Shown piece by piece: positions 1-7,711 of a stretch of 25,772 bases of DNA. Source of the DNA: a virus; the IMG/VR virus record IMGVR_UViG_3300013138_000041, positions 1 to 25,772 of that record. One strand, written 5' to 3'. Within the stretch, counting starts at the first letter, position 1. Every line of letters starts with the position of its first letter. The position numbers and the translations under genes are program-made. The notes under the pieces were generated by a model, which worked only from the letters and a program-made list of their open reading frames with translations, had not been told where the DNA came from and made no database searches.

Positions 1-1999
1 GCCCTTCGAGGGCGCTCTGGATCGATCGCAGCAGGGTGGTCTGCGCGCGGGAGGCCTCTTCAGCAATGCGTGTCTGGCGGGCCACCTCCGCCGAGATCTG
101 CGCGCTGGCTGCCTGGAACATCTGCACCGCGCCGGTGACCACCGGCGCCATGTTCTCCACCGCGCTGGCGGCTGCCGTTGTACCGGCCGTCTCCATCGCC
201 ATGACCTCCGCGGCACTGGCGGTGCCGCCAAAGATCTGCTGCGCCGGGCTGCGGTTGGGCTTGATCATCCCGCTGGCCTGGTTGGACTTGAGGATCTTGC
301 CTGTCGCCTGGTTGCCGGTCGATCCGCCGCCAAGCGCCTGGTCCATCATCGGCAGATTGCCCAGGGCATAACCAGGTGCACCGCTCAGCATGCCGGCAGC
401 CTGCATCCAGACACTGGCCTCGTGCGGGATGACGATATAGCGGCCGTCGCGCGTGCGCACGATCGTTTCCCAGCCCTGCTCGCCCACGACGGATAGATCG
501 CCCAGCTGCCCGCCCGCAGCATAAGCCTGTTGACCACCGGGGCCGGTCGAAACGGTCATATCCGGAGTCGGCAAGCCACCACTCGATATGTAGTCATAAG
601 TAATGGTGTAGTGAAAATCCTTGTCGGCAGGCAGTTCAAGGATCCCCCTAACCGTCTCGTAATACTGGTCAACGGTCAATTGCCCTTTTTCAAATTGGGT
701 GGTGAGATCCCCAATGGTCAATGCTGTACCGGCGGATTGAGAATCCAGGATCCCGAAGGCTTCGCCGGTTTTGATAAGCATTTCATATTCATCGTCTGAG
801 ATCCCATCGACCGCCAGGCGCTGTTGAAGTAGTGCATAAACGATCCGAAGTGATGCCTGTTCATGCTCCTTCGCCAGTTTCTCGACCGCTGTTCTAGCCT
901 CCCCAAGCTTGGTCTTCATGGTTTCCAGTTCTTCCGCCTGCTCCGGCGTCAGGGTGTCAAGCCCATTCAAGTACTCAATACGACCTGACATATAAACCAG
1001 GTCGTCATTTAGCTCAGCCATTGACTCACTGTATTTCATATTCTCGGCCGAAAGCTGCTGCGTGAGCCCAAAAACTTCTTCCATGCTTGTGGTGCTATCG
1101 GCGATTGCAGTTGTTGTATATTCAATTGCCTGAGCCCAAGCAATATAGGATTGTGTGGCACTATCCACGCTATCCGTTACCTGGCCAATTACTTGTATTC
1201 CTCGCAACCACCTCGGCAGCTGTTCGTTTTCATCTGTTTCCTCCTTGGCATTTCGAATGGCGACAAATGCTCCTGCTACCTGGCCAATTACTGGTATTAA
1301 TCGCAACCACATCGGCAGCTGTTCGTTTATACTTTCTTGCAGCCTGCTGAAATAACCCAAGACACTAGTTAATATAGGTGCTCCATCTTGCCCCATCGAG
1401 ATCGTGAGCCCTTGCCACGTATCATCCATCTCATCCAGTGCCAGACGATACTCTTCGCTCATCGCTACCGCTTTTTCCGTAAGCACAAGTCCATCAGCGA
1501 TCGCATCGTTATATTCCATGATCGTGCCACGGCCGGCATCAAGAACCACAGCAAGATCCGCCCCGCCCTTGCCAAAGTTTTCTTGCAAGAAAATGGCTTT
1601 TTCCTGTGGATCAGCCAGGGCGTTGTACTGGTCTGCCAGGGCAGCCAGGCCCTCCACGGTGATGTCGATCCCGTTCTTGCGGGCCATAAAGAGCGCTTTC
1701 TTTAGGCTGTCAATATTTAATCCGAAATCATCCAACACTTGCGTCAGCCGGCTGGTTTCCTCGGCATTGAGACTTAATGCAGCAGAATTCAGGCGGACGC
1801 CGTTTGCATACTCGGCAAATTTCCCCACCGTGGCGTCCACGATCTTATCCAGGGTATAGTACGCCCCGACCATCGCACCAACCGCAGCTGTACCGGCGGT
1901 CAGGGCGCGCTTAACATCATTCAGGGCGCTGACCGTCTCCTTGTCTGCGCCGCCTTTTTTCACCATCTGGATGATGATCTGGAGCGTGCTATATGCCAT
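1..1999 (-). CDS. Tape measure protein, N-terminal 666 codons (partial)
   Basis: The frame is open from an ATG at 1999 to the window edge, so only the N-terminal part is present. The start follows AGGAG by a few bases and lies 7 bases after the stop of the GT chaperone frame. Tape measure proteins fix tail length and are ejected with the DNA. What is visible: a hydrophobic Ala/Gly-rich stretch at about residues 28-50, a long Ala/Glu/Lys-rich helical middle, a 17-residue repeat (NEQLP.WLR..PVIGQV type) at about 224-241 and 257-274, and a low-complexity Ala/Gly/Thr-rich region after about residue 500 with the words GNQATGKIL and SNQASGMIK. Position directly after the G/GT chaperones is the classic one. 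The family call rests on position, length and helical character, not on a conserved catalytic motif. Confidence 0.88.
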   Translation of the reverse strand, partial: MAYSTLQIIIQMVKKGGADKETVSALNDVKRALTAGTAAVGAMVGAYYTLDKIVDATVGKFAEYANGVRLNSAALSLNAEETSRLTQVLDDFGLNIDSLKKALFMARKNGIDITVEGLAALADQYNALADPQEKAIFLQENFGKGGADLAVVLDAGRGTIMEYNDAIADGLVLTEKAVAMSEEYRLALDEMDDTWQGLTISMGQDGAPILTSVLGYFSRLQESINEQLPMWLRLIPVIGQVAGAFVAIRNAKEETDENEQLPRWLRGIQVIGQVTDSVDSATQSYIAWAQAIEYTTTAIADSTTSMEEVFGLTQQLSAENMKYSESMAELNDDLVYMSGRIEYLNGLDTLTPEQAEELETMKTKLGEARTAVEKLAKEHEQASLRIVYALLQQRLAVDGISDDEYEMLIKTGEAFGILDSQSAGTALTIGDLTTQFEKGQLTVDQYYETVRGILELPADKDFHYTITYDYISSGGLPTPDMTVSTGPGGQQAYAAGGQLGDLSVVGEQGWETIVRTRDGRYIVIPHEASVWMQAAGMLSGAPGYALGNLPMMDQALGGGSTGNQATGKILKSNQASGMIKPNRSPAQQIFGGTASAAEVMAMETAGTTAAASAVENMAPVVTGAVQMFQAASAQISAEVARQTRIAEEASRAQTTLLRSIQSALEG
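1178..1328 (-). repeat. Two-copy direct repeat inside the tape measure gene
   Basis: Bases 1178-1229 and 1277-1328 are near-identical copies with a 99-base period, exactly 33 codons. They encode NEQLPMWLRLIPVIGQV and NEQLPRWLRGIQVIGQV. Duplication in units of whole codons fits the modular growth of a tape measure, but only this segment is duplicated. Confidence 0.9.
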
Positions 2000-2006
2000 G
2001 ACTCTC

Positions 2007-2713
2007 CTAGTTCCTGCTCTTATAAATCGGGTGGCTGGACCGCCAGGCAGCCATCATCTGGTCCACCTTGTGTTCAGCCGCCCGGTGCTCGGCCCGCTTC
2101 TTCTGACCGGTGGTGATCTCCCTGGCTGCCAGGATCCATTCGTCCGGCAGGGCCTCCACTTCCCAGGGGGCGATCACCGGGCCTCCGGCCGCCTGGTTGA
2201 TGTGCTGGGCTGCGAAGTAGGCCGTCAGGGTGTCGTCGCCCGATCGTCCTGTGCGGGCGGCGTCTGCTCCGGCGGCCTCGATCCTTTTTTTATGTCTCTC
2301 CGATGTTCATCGATCAAGCGCCAGGTGCGGCGGTACATCCATTCCAAGAAGGCGGGATTCTGCTCGTCGATCGTAGCCAGCTCCGCCCGGGTCCAATGCG
2401 TGTCTGCGGGTCCCTGCGACCACAGCCCGGCGTACCATTCATGGATCGCCCGCCTGTAGGCCTCAGCCGAAGCTTTTTTTCCCAACAGCCGGCGGCTTTT
2501 CAGCAGGTCCAGGATGGTCGCCTTTTTGGCCGGTTTCCCGGATTCCGCCCGCAGCAGCTCTCCGAATTCGGCGTTGATGCGGTCGTACTCGCGCAATTCT
2601 GCGCGCGGAGGATCGACCCAGACCCAGATCCCGACCCCGGCCAGTTCCTTCTGCTCCGGGTCATAATCCTGGAACGGAAGGAAATGCACGGTCTTCGGCA
2701 GGTTGAATCGCAT
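2007..2713 (-). CDS. Tail assembly chaperone GT (product of -1 frameshift)
   Basis: This is the extended product expected from a -1 shift at the run of seven A (2285-2291 on the minus strand). Reading ATA AAA AAA and slipping back one base gives AGG ATC GAG and then an open frame of 92 residues ending in TAG at 2007-2009, just before the tape measure start. The predicted protein is about 235 aa: 143 residues shared with G plus the T part, which is rich in Ala, Glu and Lys and ends in HPIYKSRN. The arrangement (G, slippery site, T frame, tape measure) is the standard one in phage lambda and many long-tailed phages, where G and GT coat the tape measure before tail tube polymerisation. The T frame has no start codon with a ribosome site of its own at its beginning, which supports frameshifting. 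Confidence 0.85.
2225..2713 (-). CDS. Tail assembly chaperone G
   Basis: A 162-aa protein starting 2 bases after the tail tube gene stop. It has an N-terminal beta-type segment (MRFNLPKTVHFLPF), a helical middle with many Glu/Arg/Lys, and a Pro-rich end (PPEQTPPAQDD). It occupies the position of lambda gpG between major tail protein and tape measure. The last 19 codons after the slippery run are used only when no frameshift occurs. Sequence similarity alone would not identify it; the call depends on order and on the frameshift signal. Confidence 0.85.
   Translation of the reverse strand: MRFNLPKTVHFLPFQDYDPEQKELAGVGIWVWVDPPRAELREYDRINAEFGELLRAESGKPAKKATILDLLKSRRLLGKKASAEAYRRAIHEWYAGLWSQGPADTHWTRAELATIDEQNPAFLEWMYRRTWRLIDEHRRDIKKGSRPPEQTPPAQDDRATTP
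2285..2291 (-). other. Slippery heptamer for -1 frameshift (A AAA AAA)
   Basis: Seven consecutive A on the minus strand sit in the phase A AAA AAA GGA, so both tRNAs can re-pair after slipping back one base. The -1 frame is open for 92 codons beyond, while the zero frame stops 19 codons later. No obvious pseudoknot was worked out downstream; the following sequence is GC-rich. Confidence 0.85.
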
Positions 2714-2715
2714 GG

Positions 2716-3717
2716 CTAGACCGTGCTCTTGTCGGTGCAGACGTTCACAGCGAGCATCGCTGCGCCGGTCGGGTCGTAAAATCCGTGGAATAGGGCGGTG
2801 TGCAGGTTGTCGCCATCCGCCTCCGAACCCATCGGCACCATCTCTTCGAAGCGGCCCCAGAGATCCACCGTCAGGAAGTGGGTCTGGCCGGTGCCGATTG
2901 CGGAGCCGGGGATCTTGAGCTCGATCGCATACGGAGTGCGCGCCAGGTAGCCATCGTAGTACCCGTCAGCGGTCGAATTGCCCTCGAGGGTCATGCGCAA
3001 CATCACATCGATGTAGGTCTCGCCGTGGCTGTCCATCGTGAGCCCGTTTCCGTGGAAACGAGGGTGCAAGCCGGAGATCATTTCCAGGCTGAAATCCCGC
3101 AGCAGCCCGGGCCGGTCATGCACACCCCTGTCGGCCCAGCTCGTGTCGATGAACAACTGGGTCATATTGGCGACCATCGGCTCGATGGTGGGGATCGTCA
3201 GGCCGGAGGTGAAATCGGTGGCCGCAATGCTCTTGGCGAAGCAGTCTGCGCCCAACTTGATGGCGGCGTTCTGCCCCATTGCCCCCTCGATGGTCAGACG
3301 CTTTGCCATCACATAGGTGAGCAAATATTGCTCGACGTCATCCCCGACCTCGAACGTGAAACTGTCCTGGCTGTTGGTGGCCGTCAGGCTGGGTGTGAAT
3401 GCCCAGTCATAATCATCTTGGTCCTCCGTGTGTTCGGTGGCGGTGATGTCACCCTTTAGGAGCATCGAGAACAGCATGGGCAGGATCTGGAAATACCCAT
3501 TCTCGACCGTCAAGGCGAAGGAATCCACCTTCTGCTCGTAGAGGTGGAACTCCGCCGCCCGGGCGCGCAGCGCCAGGTTATAGTTCGGCGCAACGTACTG
3601 GCGGTCGCTCGGTACACCGGCATCCCCCAGGAAGATGCTGGTGGCATTCACCTCGGTGCCCTTGGCGGTTTTCAGTTCTTTTCCGAACTGGACCTTCTTG
3701 AAAGTTCGTTCACCCAT
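2716..3717 (-). CDS. Major tail (tube) protein
   Basis: A 333-aa protein with ATG at 3717; its AAAGGAG ribosome site overlaps the stop of the upstream small gene. The sequence is mostly predicted beta, with phrases such as FQILPMLFSMLLKGD and DYDWAFTPSLTATNSQDSFTFEVG, which resemble phage tail tube proteins that stack in hexameric rings. It is followed directly by the G/GT chaperone pair and preceded by the tail terminator-like and gp10-like genes, which is the usual order. At 333 aa it is longer than the roughly 150-250 aa of simple tube proteins, so an extra surface domain in the second half is possible. Confidence 0.8.
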   Translation of the reverse strand: MGERTFKKVQFGKELKTAKGTEVNATSIFLGDAGVPSDRQYVAPNYNLALRARAAEFHLYEQKVDSFALTVENGYFQILPMLFSMLLKGDITATEHTEDQDDYDWAFTPSLTATNSQDSFTFEVGDDVEQYLLTYVMAKRLTIEGAMGQNAAIKLGADCFAKSIAATDFTSGLTIPTIEPMVANMTQLFIDTSWADRGVHDRPGLLRDFSLEMISGLHPRFHGNGLTMDSHGETYIDVMLRMTLEGNSTADGYYDGYLARTPYAIELKIPGSAIGTGQTHFLTVDLWGRFEEMVPMGSEADGDNLHTALFHGFYDPTGAAMLAVNVCTDKSTV

Positions 3718-3720
3718 TGG

Positions 3721-3933
3721 TTACTCCTTTTCTTCGGTGGTCTCGGCCACCGGCTCGTCGGCTGCTGCATAGTTGCCGTTCGCAATGGCAGCCTTCAGGG
3801 TATCAAGCAGGCCAAGTTCTTCGGCCTGCGCGGCTGTCACTTCGTGCGGCAGCCCTGGAACGCCCATCCCGTTTCCGCAGAAACGATATGTGCGGGCAAG
3901 CTCGATCTCGTGCTCGATCTGTTTCTTTGCCAT
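3721..3933 (-). CDS. Small hypothetical tail-region protein
   Basis: A 70-aa protein with ATG at 3933 behind GGAAGGAG. It begins MAKKQIEHEIELARTYRF, includes PGLPHEVTAAQAEEL, and ends in an acidic Glu-rich tail (VAETTEEKE). The middle looks like the short membrane-independent helix-turn pattern common in small phage proteins that carry a residue-counting phrase such as AAQAEELGLLD. It sits between the tail terminator candidate and the tail tube gene. The last codons contain the ribosome site for the tube gene, suggesting coupled translation. Function is unknown; a minor tail or connector accessory role is only positional. Confidence 0.75.
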   Translation of the reverse strand: MAKKQIEHEIELARTYRFCGNGMGVPGLPHEVTAAQAEELGLLDTLKAAIANGNYAAADEPVAETTEEKE

Positions 3934-3944
3934 GTTGCTCCTTC

Positions 3945-4406
3945 CTACGCACTGATGGTTATCTGACCGCTGACATCTTCCTTGACCCGCCAGTGCACCA
4001 GAATGCCGCGGTGGCTCGGTCCCGCTCCGTATTCGAACTCGACCAGCGACAGCGCCCCGGGTTCGAACGGGATGCTGAACTCGGAGACGGTCCCGGCCAG
4101 CTTGATATTGCCGGCTGCCGCGCTCAGGATCTTGCGGAAGAACGGCAGCGCATAAGGGATGTTGTTCAGCTGCACATCGCCTGCCAGGTGGAATTCGGTG
4201 GCACCATCCCAGATCAGGATCGTCGGGATCGAAGCACCGTACTGCGGCTGCAAGCCGGTGGGATAGGAGATGGCACAGGGGAATTCTGTAATACTCTCCG
4301 GGATCCTGTCCGACTTGTCGAACAGGCGGTAACTCTTGACGAGTTTCCCCTGCCCGTCGTCGAACATCCAGATCTTCGCCAGGGCATCGATCCAGGTCTC
4401 GATCAT
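3945..4406 (-). CDS. Tail terminator-like protein
   Basis: A 153-aa protein whose ATG at 4406 overlaps the previous stop in an ATGA. It starts MIETWIDALAKIWMFDDGQGKLV and contains the phrase DKSDRIPESITEFPCAISYPTG, followed by alternating beta segments (ILIWDGATEFHLAGDVQ) and an end rich in Val/Ile. Size and fold pattern match the tail terminator/joining proteins (lambda gpU type) found after the gp10-like gene. The assignment is from gene order and secondary-structure impression; no single diagnostic motif is visible. Confidence 0.6.
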   Translation of the reverse strand: MIETWIDALAKIWMFDDGQGKLVKSYRLFDKSDRIPESITEFPCAISYPTGLQPQYGASIPTILIWDGATEFHLAGDVQLNNIPYALPFFRKILSAAAGNIKLAGTVSEFSIPFEPGALSLVEFEYGAGPSHRGILVHWRVKEDVSGQITISA

Positions 4407-4939
4407 GGCACCGCCAGTTCCCTGGCGATCGCTTCATTGGCGCCCGCCAGGAGGTTGTCGATCTCAGGCTTGGAGGCTTCGAAGCCGGCTTTCATAAAAC
4501 CGCGCCCCTGGAAGCCTGGATGATTGGTGATCGTCCGCCAGCCCACTCCGGAGATCAGCACTGGCACGGCTGCCAGCTGGCCTCTCTCTGCCCGGCGGGT
4601 TACTTTCCCCCGCCCCATCTTCGAACGGTTGTCCGAGCCCTTCTGCAAGGCGTGCGCCCGGGCCCCGTACTCGACCACGTTGATGTACCACGGGGCATTC
4701 TTGCCGATCCAGCCGACCTTGCCGGTGATGTTCACACCCTTGCCGGTCACCTTCGAGACCATCGTCTGCTGCGCCCGGCCCGTCAAGACGGGGACCTGCG
4801 TGCGGATCCTGCCGGCCAGCAGGGCCACGGAAGCCTCCACCGCGGGACGGAAGTGCGCTTCAGCGATCTCCGGGTAGAGCTTCAGCATTTCGATCTGGCG
4901 TTCCAGATCCGGGGACTGCATACTGACGCCGAAGCTCAT
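4403..4939 (-). CDS. HK97 gp10-like tail completion / minor tail protein
   Basis: A 178-aa protein starting in an ATGA overlap with the connector gene. It carries the pattern typical of the HK97 gp10 family: an N-terminal helix (LERQIEMLKLYPEIAEAHFRP), RIRTQVPVLTGRAQQTMVSKV near residues 45-65, then YINVVEYGARAHALQKG, and PGFQGRGFMKAGFEASKPEI near the C-terminus. The PVLTGR...VEYG... HPGFQGRGFM series is how these proteins are usually recognised. They act at the head-tail junction or tail completion. The spacing of the motifs is normal. Confidence 0.82.
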   Translation of the reverse strand: MSFGVSMQSPDLERQIEMLKLYPEIAEAHFRPAVEASVALLAGRIRTQVPVLTGRAQQTMVSKVTGKGVNITGKVGWIGKNAPWYINVVEYGARAHALQKGSDNRSKMGRGKVTRRAERGQLAAVPVLISGVGWRTITNHPGFQGRGFMKAGFEASKPEIDNLLAGANEAIARELAVP

Positions 4940-5964
4940 ACACCCACCTCGTAGTTCTGCTCGATCAGTTCGAGGTTGAACTTCGAAACGATGTCGTTGT
5001 AGAACACCTGGCCCAGTTCGGCATTCCCGGTGCGCCCGGCATAGCCGCTGTCGGCCAGTTTCTTGATCAGCGCGCTGACCTGCTTGGCGAGGATCTTGAT
5101 ATCCTCGGGCGGGACGTAACGGGAGATCGCCGTGCCCTGGGCATGGGCAGCCGCGGTGGTCCCGTTGGCCGCCCTGGAGATCGTGTAGGTGCGATACACG
5201 TCCACGGCGGCATTGTCGGCATGGACGGCCTGCTTGGTGCCGTTGTAGCCGCGGATCACTGCGGCTTTATGGGTCGTGGAATTCGTGTCCAGGATGAGGC
5301 ATTTCTCGAAATCGATGCGAATGACTTCCCCGGCTTTCACCAGGGTTTCATTCGCCAGGGTCAACTCATCGTCGGTCAGGGCGACCGACTCGGTGACAGT
5401 GGTCACCGCGGCGGTCAACGCTCCCGTGGCGGTCACCAGGGCCTGTTCCGTCTCGAGCAATAGGACCATGCCTGGAGAGAGCTTCGAGCCGTCGGCCACC
5501 ACCAGGGCGGTGTCGACAGCAGCCAGGGGATTATTCTGCACAGTAGCGCCGGTGCTCACGCTGCGCTCATACAGCCCCCAGCGGGCGGTGATGGCGACTC
5601 CGTCTTCCGTGTCACTCCAGGAGCCCAGATTCGTGGCGTCAGGATCCACGACGAGCGCCGTGTATGGACCGTTTTCCCACATCCGCCCGGGCTGGTCCCC
5701 GGCATAGAGCAGGTAGTCCGACGTGCTCAGGGTGACGTCGTCGTTGACGATGCTGATCACGCCGAGCATGGGCGGGAGGTTCAGGCGCGTACGGCCGTGA
5801 CCGCAGAAGTACCGGGTCTCGGTGACCGGGATGAACATGCCCAGCCGTTGGTCGATGAACTGGCTCGCGCTGCGGATGTGCTCCAGCATGGCGGTTTCAT
5901 CGCATCCAACCGTCTTAAACAGGTCTGCGACCAGTTCGGCTACCGTGCAATAGGCTCGATCCAT
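4936..5964 (-). CDS. Head-tail connector protein with enlarged middle domain
   Basis: A 342-aa protein. The N-terminal 100 residues (MDRAYCTVAELVADL, then IRSASQFIDQRLGMFIPV) look like gp6/gp15-type head-tail connector proteins, which begin with a short helix bundle and IDxxLG-like phrase. The C-terminal 60 residues (DIKILAKQVSALIKKLADSGYAG) are helical and also fit that family. Between them is a Thr/Ala/Val-rich beta region of about 180 residues (TEQALVTATGALTAAVTTVTESV), making the protein two to three times longer than the usual 100-200 aa. It follows the hairpin-containing gap and overlaps the gp10-like gene by ATGA. The connector call is good by place and ends; the insert is unexplained. 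Confidence 0.68.
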   Translation of the reverse strand: MDRAYCTVAELVADLFKTVGCDETAMLEHIRSASQFIDQRLGMFIPVTETRYFCGHGRTRLNLPPMLGVISIVNDDVTLSTSDYLLYAGDQPGRMWENGPYTALVVDPDATNLGSWSDTEDGVAITARWGLYERSVSTGATVQNNPLAAVDTALVVADGSKLSPGMVLLLETEQALVTATGALTAAVTTVTESVALTDDELTLANETLVKAGEVIRIDFEKCLILDTNSTTHKAAVIRGYNGTKQAVHADNAAVDVYRTYTISRAANGTTAAAHAQGTAISRYVPPEDIKILAKQVSALIKKLADSGYAGRTGNAELGQVFYNDIVSKFNLELIEQNYEVGV

Positions 5965-5990
5965 CGTTGCTCCTGGTTGTTAGGCATACA

Positions 5991-6055
5991 AGGGCGGGCG
6001 GCAGTGATATCGCCTAAGCGTGTGATCACTTTTATCCATGAAGACCGCCCGCCCT
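5991..6055 (-). repeat. Inverted repeat / long hairpin between two head genes
   Basis: Bases 5991-6001 and 6045-6055 are perfect 11-base complements (AGGGCGGGCGG / CCGCCCGCCCT), and a second nested pair AGTGAT / ATCACT lies at 6003-6008 and 6025-6030. No T-run follows in the direction of transcription, so a simple rho-independent terminator is unlikely. It lies in the 98-base gap before the connector gene. Confidence 0.7.
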
Positions 6056-6062
6056 GTACTCT

Positions 6063-6335
6063 TTATTTCCTGGACGTGCGTCGGGCAGGCGTCCGCCCTG
6101 TCCGGGATGGACGCTCCGCTGCCGGGCTGACCGCCGCCTCGGCAACCGGCTCGAGGCTGGCCGTTTCAACCGCAGCAGGCTTCACCGGCGATGCCGCTTT
6201 GACCTCGCGGGCATACCCGCCGGCGACAAAGGCCTTCGCCTGCGCAGGCGAGATCTCCGTGCCCACTTCGAGCTGCTGCCCGAGCATGTATGTGCCCATC
6301 GGGCCGGCAGCGGTGGTATTCATGATGATCTTCAT
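6063..6335 (-). CDS. Small head-region protein with Ala/Pro/Arg-rich tail
   Basis: A 90-aa protein starting in an ATGA overlap with the muramidase gene. The N-terminal 45 residues (MKIIMNTTAAGPMGTYMLGQ, then EISPAQAKAFVAGGYARE) match the very common small phage protein with the pattern K-hhhh-G-x-G-hhh-G-x-hhh-hpp-A-x-xhhxxGYA seen near head-tail connector genes. The second half is low complexity, rich in Ala, Pro, Thr and finally Arg/Lys (GRTPARRTSRK). The family has no established function known to me. The basic tail could bind nucleic acid, which is inference. Confidence 0.78.
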   Translation of the reverse strand: MKIIMNTTAAGPMGTYMLGQQLEVGTEISPAQAKAFVAGGYAREVKAASPVKPAAVETASLEPVAEAAVSPAAERPSRTGRTPARRTSRK

Positions 6336-7207
6336 GATTCAATCTCCTTGGTTGGTAACAACTGGCCACAGGCCGGACAACGCGCCGGCGGTTCAGGGGT
6401 TGCAGTCCCTGACCACCAGGGGCTGTAGATCACGTTCAGGTCCACGACCTTCTTGATCGCCGGATGACCCGGTATATCCGCAGCGTTGACCCGGGCTGTG
6501 AACTGCCAGGCTGCGATCTCGGCCCCCCAGGGAGACAGCATGCGGTTGTACGGCTTGCCATCCAGCGGCACCAGGCGTCCGTCCTGGATCTTTGCTAGCA
6601 GTTCAGCCAGACGCTCGCCTGTGAAAACATAGGGCGGCAGTTTCATGTTGGCGAGCCAGTTATCGAGCGGCCACTGGGAGAGGATCAGGGGATATTTTTT
6701 CGCCCAGGCAGCTGCCGCCCCGCCGATCTGAAGCCAGAATGAGGGGTAGGTGTAGAGCATGGGATACTTCCCGGTGACCTTGCCAACCTCATACATCCAC
6801 GAGTCAAATGTCTTCAGGCAGAACTGGCCGCTCATTCCATCCTGCGTCTCGAAATCCAGGCACAGGCGATCGTCCGGCGTGCGCTCAACGGCTTCCCAGA
6901 TCTCCAGCACATCCTGGGCCTGTAGAATGGCGTTGCGGTTGCTGCGGAAGAAGTGATAGGCTACGCGCGGCCGGCCGGCAGCCGCCCGCCACTGGAGGCG
7001 GAACGCTGGATCTTCGAAAGCGCCATCCACCCACTTTCTCTCACGGTATACAAGCCCGCCTTCAGAGATCTTGATGGCTGCCACCTCAATGCCGATCTGC
7101 CTGGCGTGGTCCCAGTCGGTGGGTCGGTCGTAGATCCAGTTCTTCCCATCCGGCCGGCGGGCATCGTACAGTGAGACATCCATCATCAACGGATAAGGAG
7201 GGGTCAT
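6332..7207 (-). CDS. GH25-type muramidase (lysozyme / candidate endolysin)
   Basis: A 291-aa protein with ATG at 7207 behind GGAGATAATAA. It fits the glycoside hydrolase 25 fold: an early MDVSLYD at residues 9-15, DWDHARQIGIEVAAIKISEG at about 31-50, RVAYHFFRS near 81-89, a DxE pair in LCLDFE near residues 116-121, PMLYTYPSFW near 148-157, and AAWQFTARV near 235-243. GH25 enzymes cut the beta-1,4 bond between N-acetylmuramic acid and N-acetylglucosamine. There is no signal peptide or transmembrane segment, so release would need a holin or virion entry. The C-terminus ends with a CPACG half-knuckle (residues 278-282). Its place between head decoration genes and the connector is unusual; it might be virion-bound. 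Confidence 0.8.
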   Translation of the reverse strand: MTPPYPLMMDVSLYDARRPDGKNWIYDRPTDWDHARQIGIEVAAIKISEGGLVYRERKWVDGAFEDPAFRLQWRAAAGRPRVAYHFFRSNRNAILQAQDVLEIWEAVERTPDDRLCLDFETQDGMSGQFCLKTFDSWMYEVGKVTGKYPMLYTYPSFWLQIGGAAAAWAKKYPLILSQWPLDNWLANMKLPPYVFTGERLAELLAKIQDGRLVPLDGKPYNRMLSPWGAEIAAWQFTARVNAADIPGHPAIKKVVDLNVIYSPWWSGTATPEPPARCPACGQLLPTKEIES

Positions 7208-7283
7208 TTATTATCTCCAACGGCTAATTCTTCATCAGCAAGAAACGCCCCGACTTCTACTGGGTAACTTTAGGCCACCCATG

Positions 7284-7634
7284 TTATGCTTCCGTCCAGT
7301 GGTTTATTACCGAAACCTTTCCGGTAACACCATCACCACCAGCCGCCAGGGTGATGATCATGGCTTTATTGGCAGCAGCCGATTTCTTTGGTATTGGAAA
7401 CTCGACAGAACCGGCGCCGCTTTTGTCAATGTCCAGAGTGAACACCGTGGTGCCTGAAACATCCTCGATCGTCAGGTTACCATCTGGGGTACCGCCTATG
7501 TATGACCAGGCAATCCCGGTCACGACGTGCTTTTCACCGGCAACGGCAGCGTACGTGACTACTGCGGCTGTGTTTGCGGCAGGAGCATGTACATCAGCCG
7601 CTGCGCAAGGGATACGGTTTGTTCGAGTGGTCAT
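7284..7634 (-). CDS. Small beta-rich head-associated protein
   Basis: A 116-aa protein with ATG at 7634 behind AGAAGGAG. It starts MTTRTNRIPCAAADVHAPAANT and continues with alternating Val/Thr/Gly segments (VVTGIAWSYIGGTPDGNLTIED, TTVFTLDIDKSGAGSVEFPI), giving a predicted beta sandwich, and ends KVSVINHWTEA. Proteins of this type, encoded just after the capsid gene, are often virion surface or decoration proteins. No family was recognised with certainty. It is separated from the upstream gene by a strong hairpin. Confidence 0.7.
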   Translation of the reverse strand: MTTRTNRIPCAAADVHAPAANTAAVVTYAAVAGEKHVVTGIAWSYIGGTPDGNLTIEDVSGTTVFTLDIDKSGAGSVEFPIPKKSAAANKAMIITLAAGGDGVTGKVSVINHWTEA

Positions 7635-7653
7635 CGAAAACTCCTTCTACCAT

Positions 7654-7686
7654 CCCTGGTCTCTCCCAGAAGGGGCGAGACCAGGG
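7654..7686 (-). terminator. Strong intergenic hairpin after the decoration-like gene
   Basis: Perfect 10-base arms CCCTGGTCTC (7654-7663) and GAGACCAGGG (7677-7686) enclose a 13-base loop with further CCC/GGG pairing. It sits between two genes and just before the next ribosome site. There is no following U-run, so it may be a weak terminator, an mRNA-stabilising 3' end or a processing site instead. Confidence 0.5.
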
Positions 7687-7711
7687 GGTATGTTGCTTGT
7701 TAGTGGGAAGG

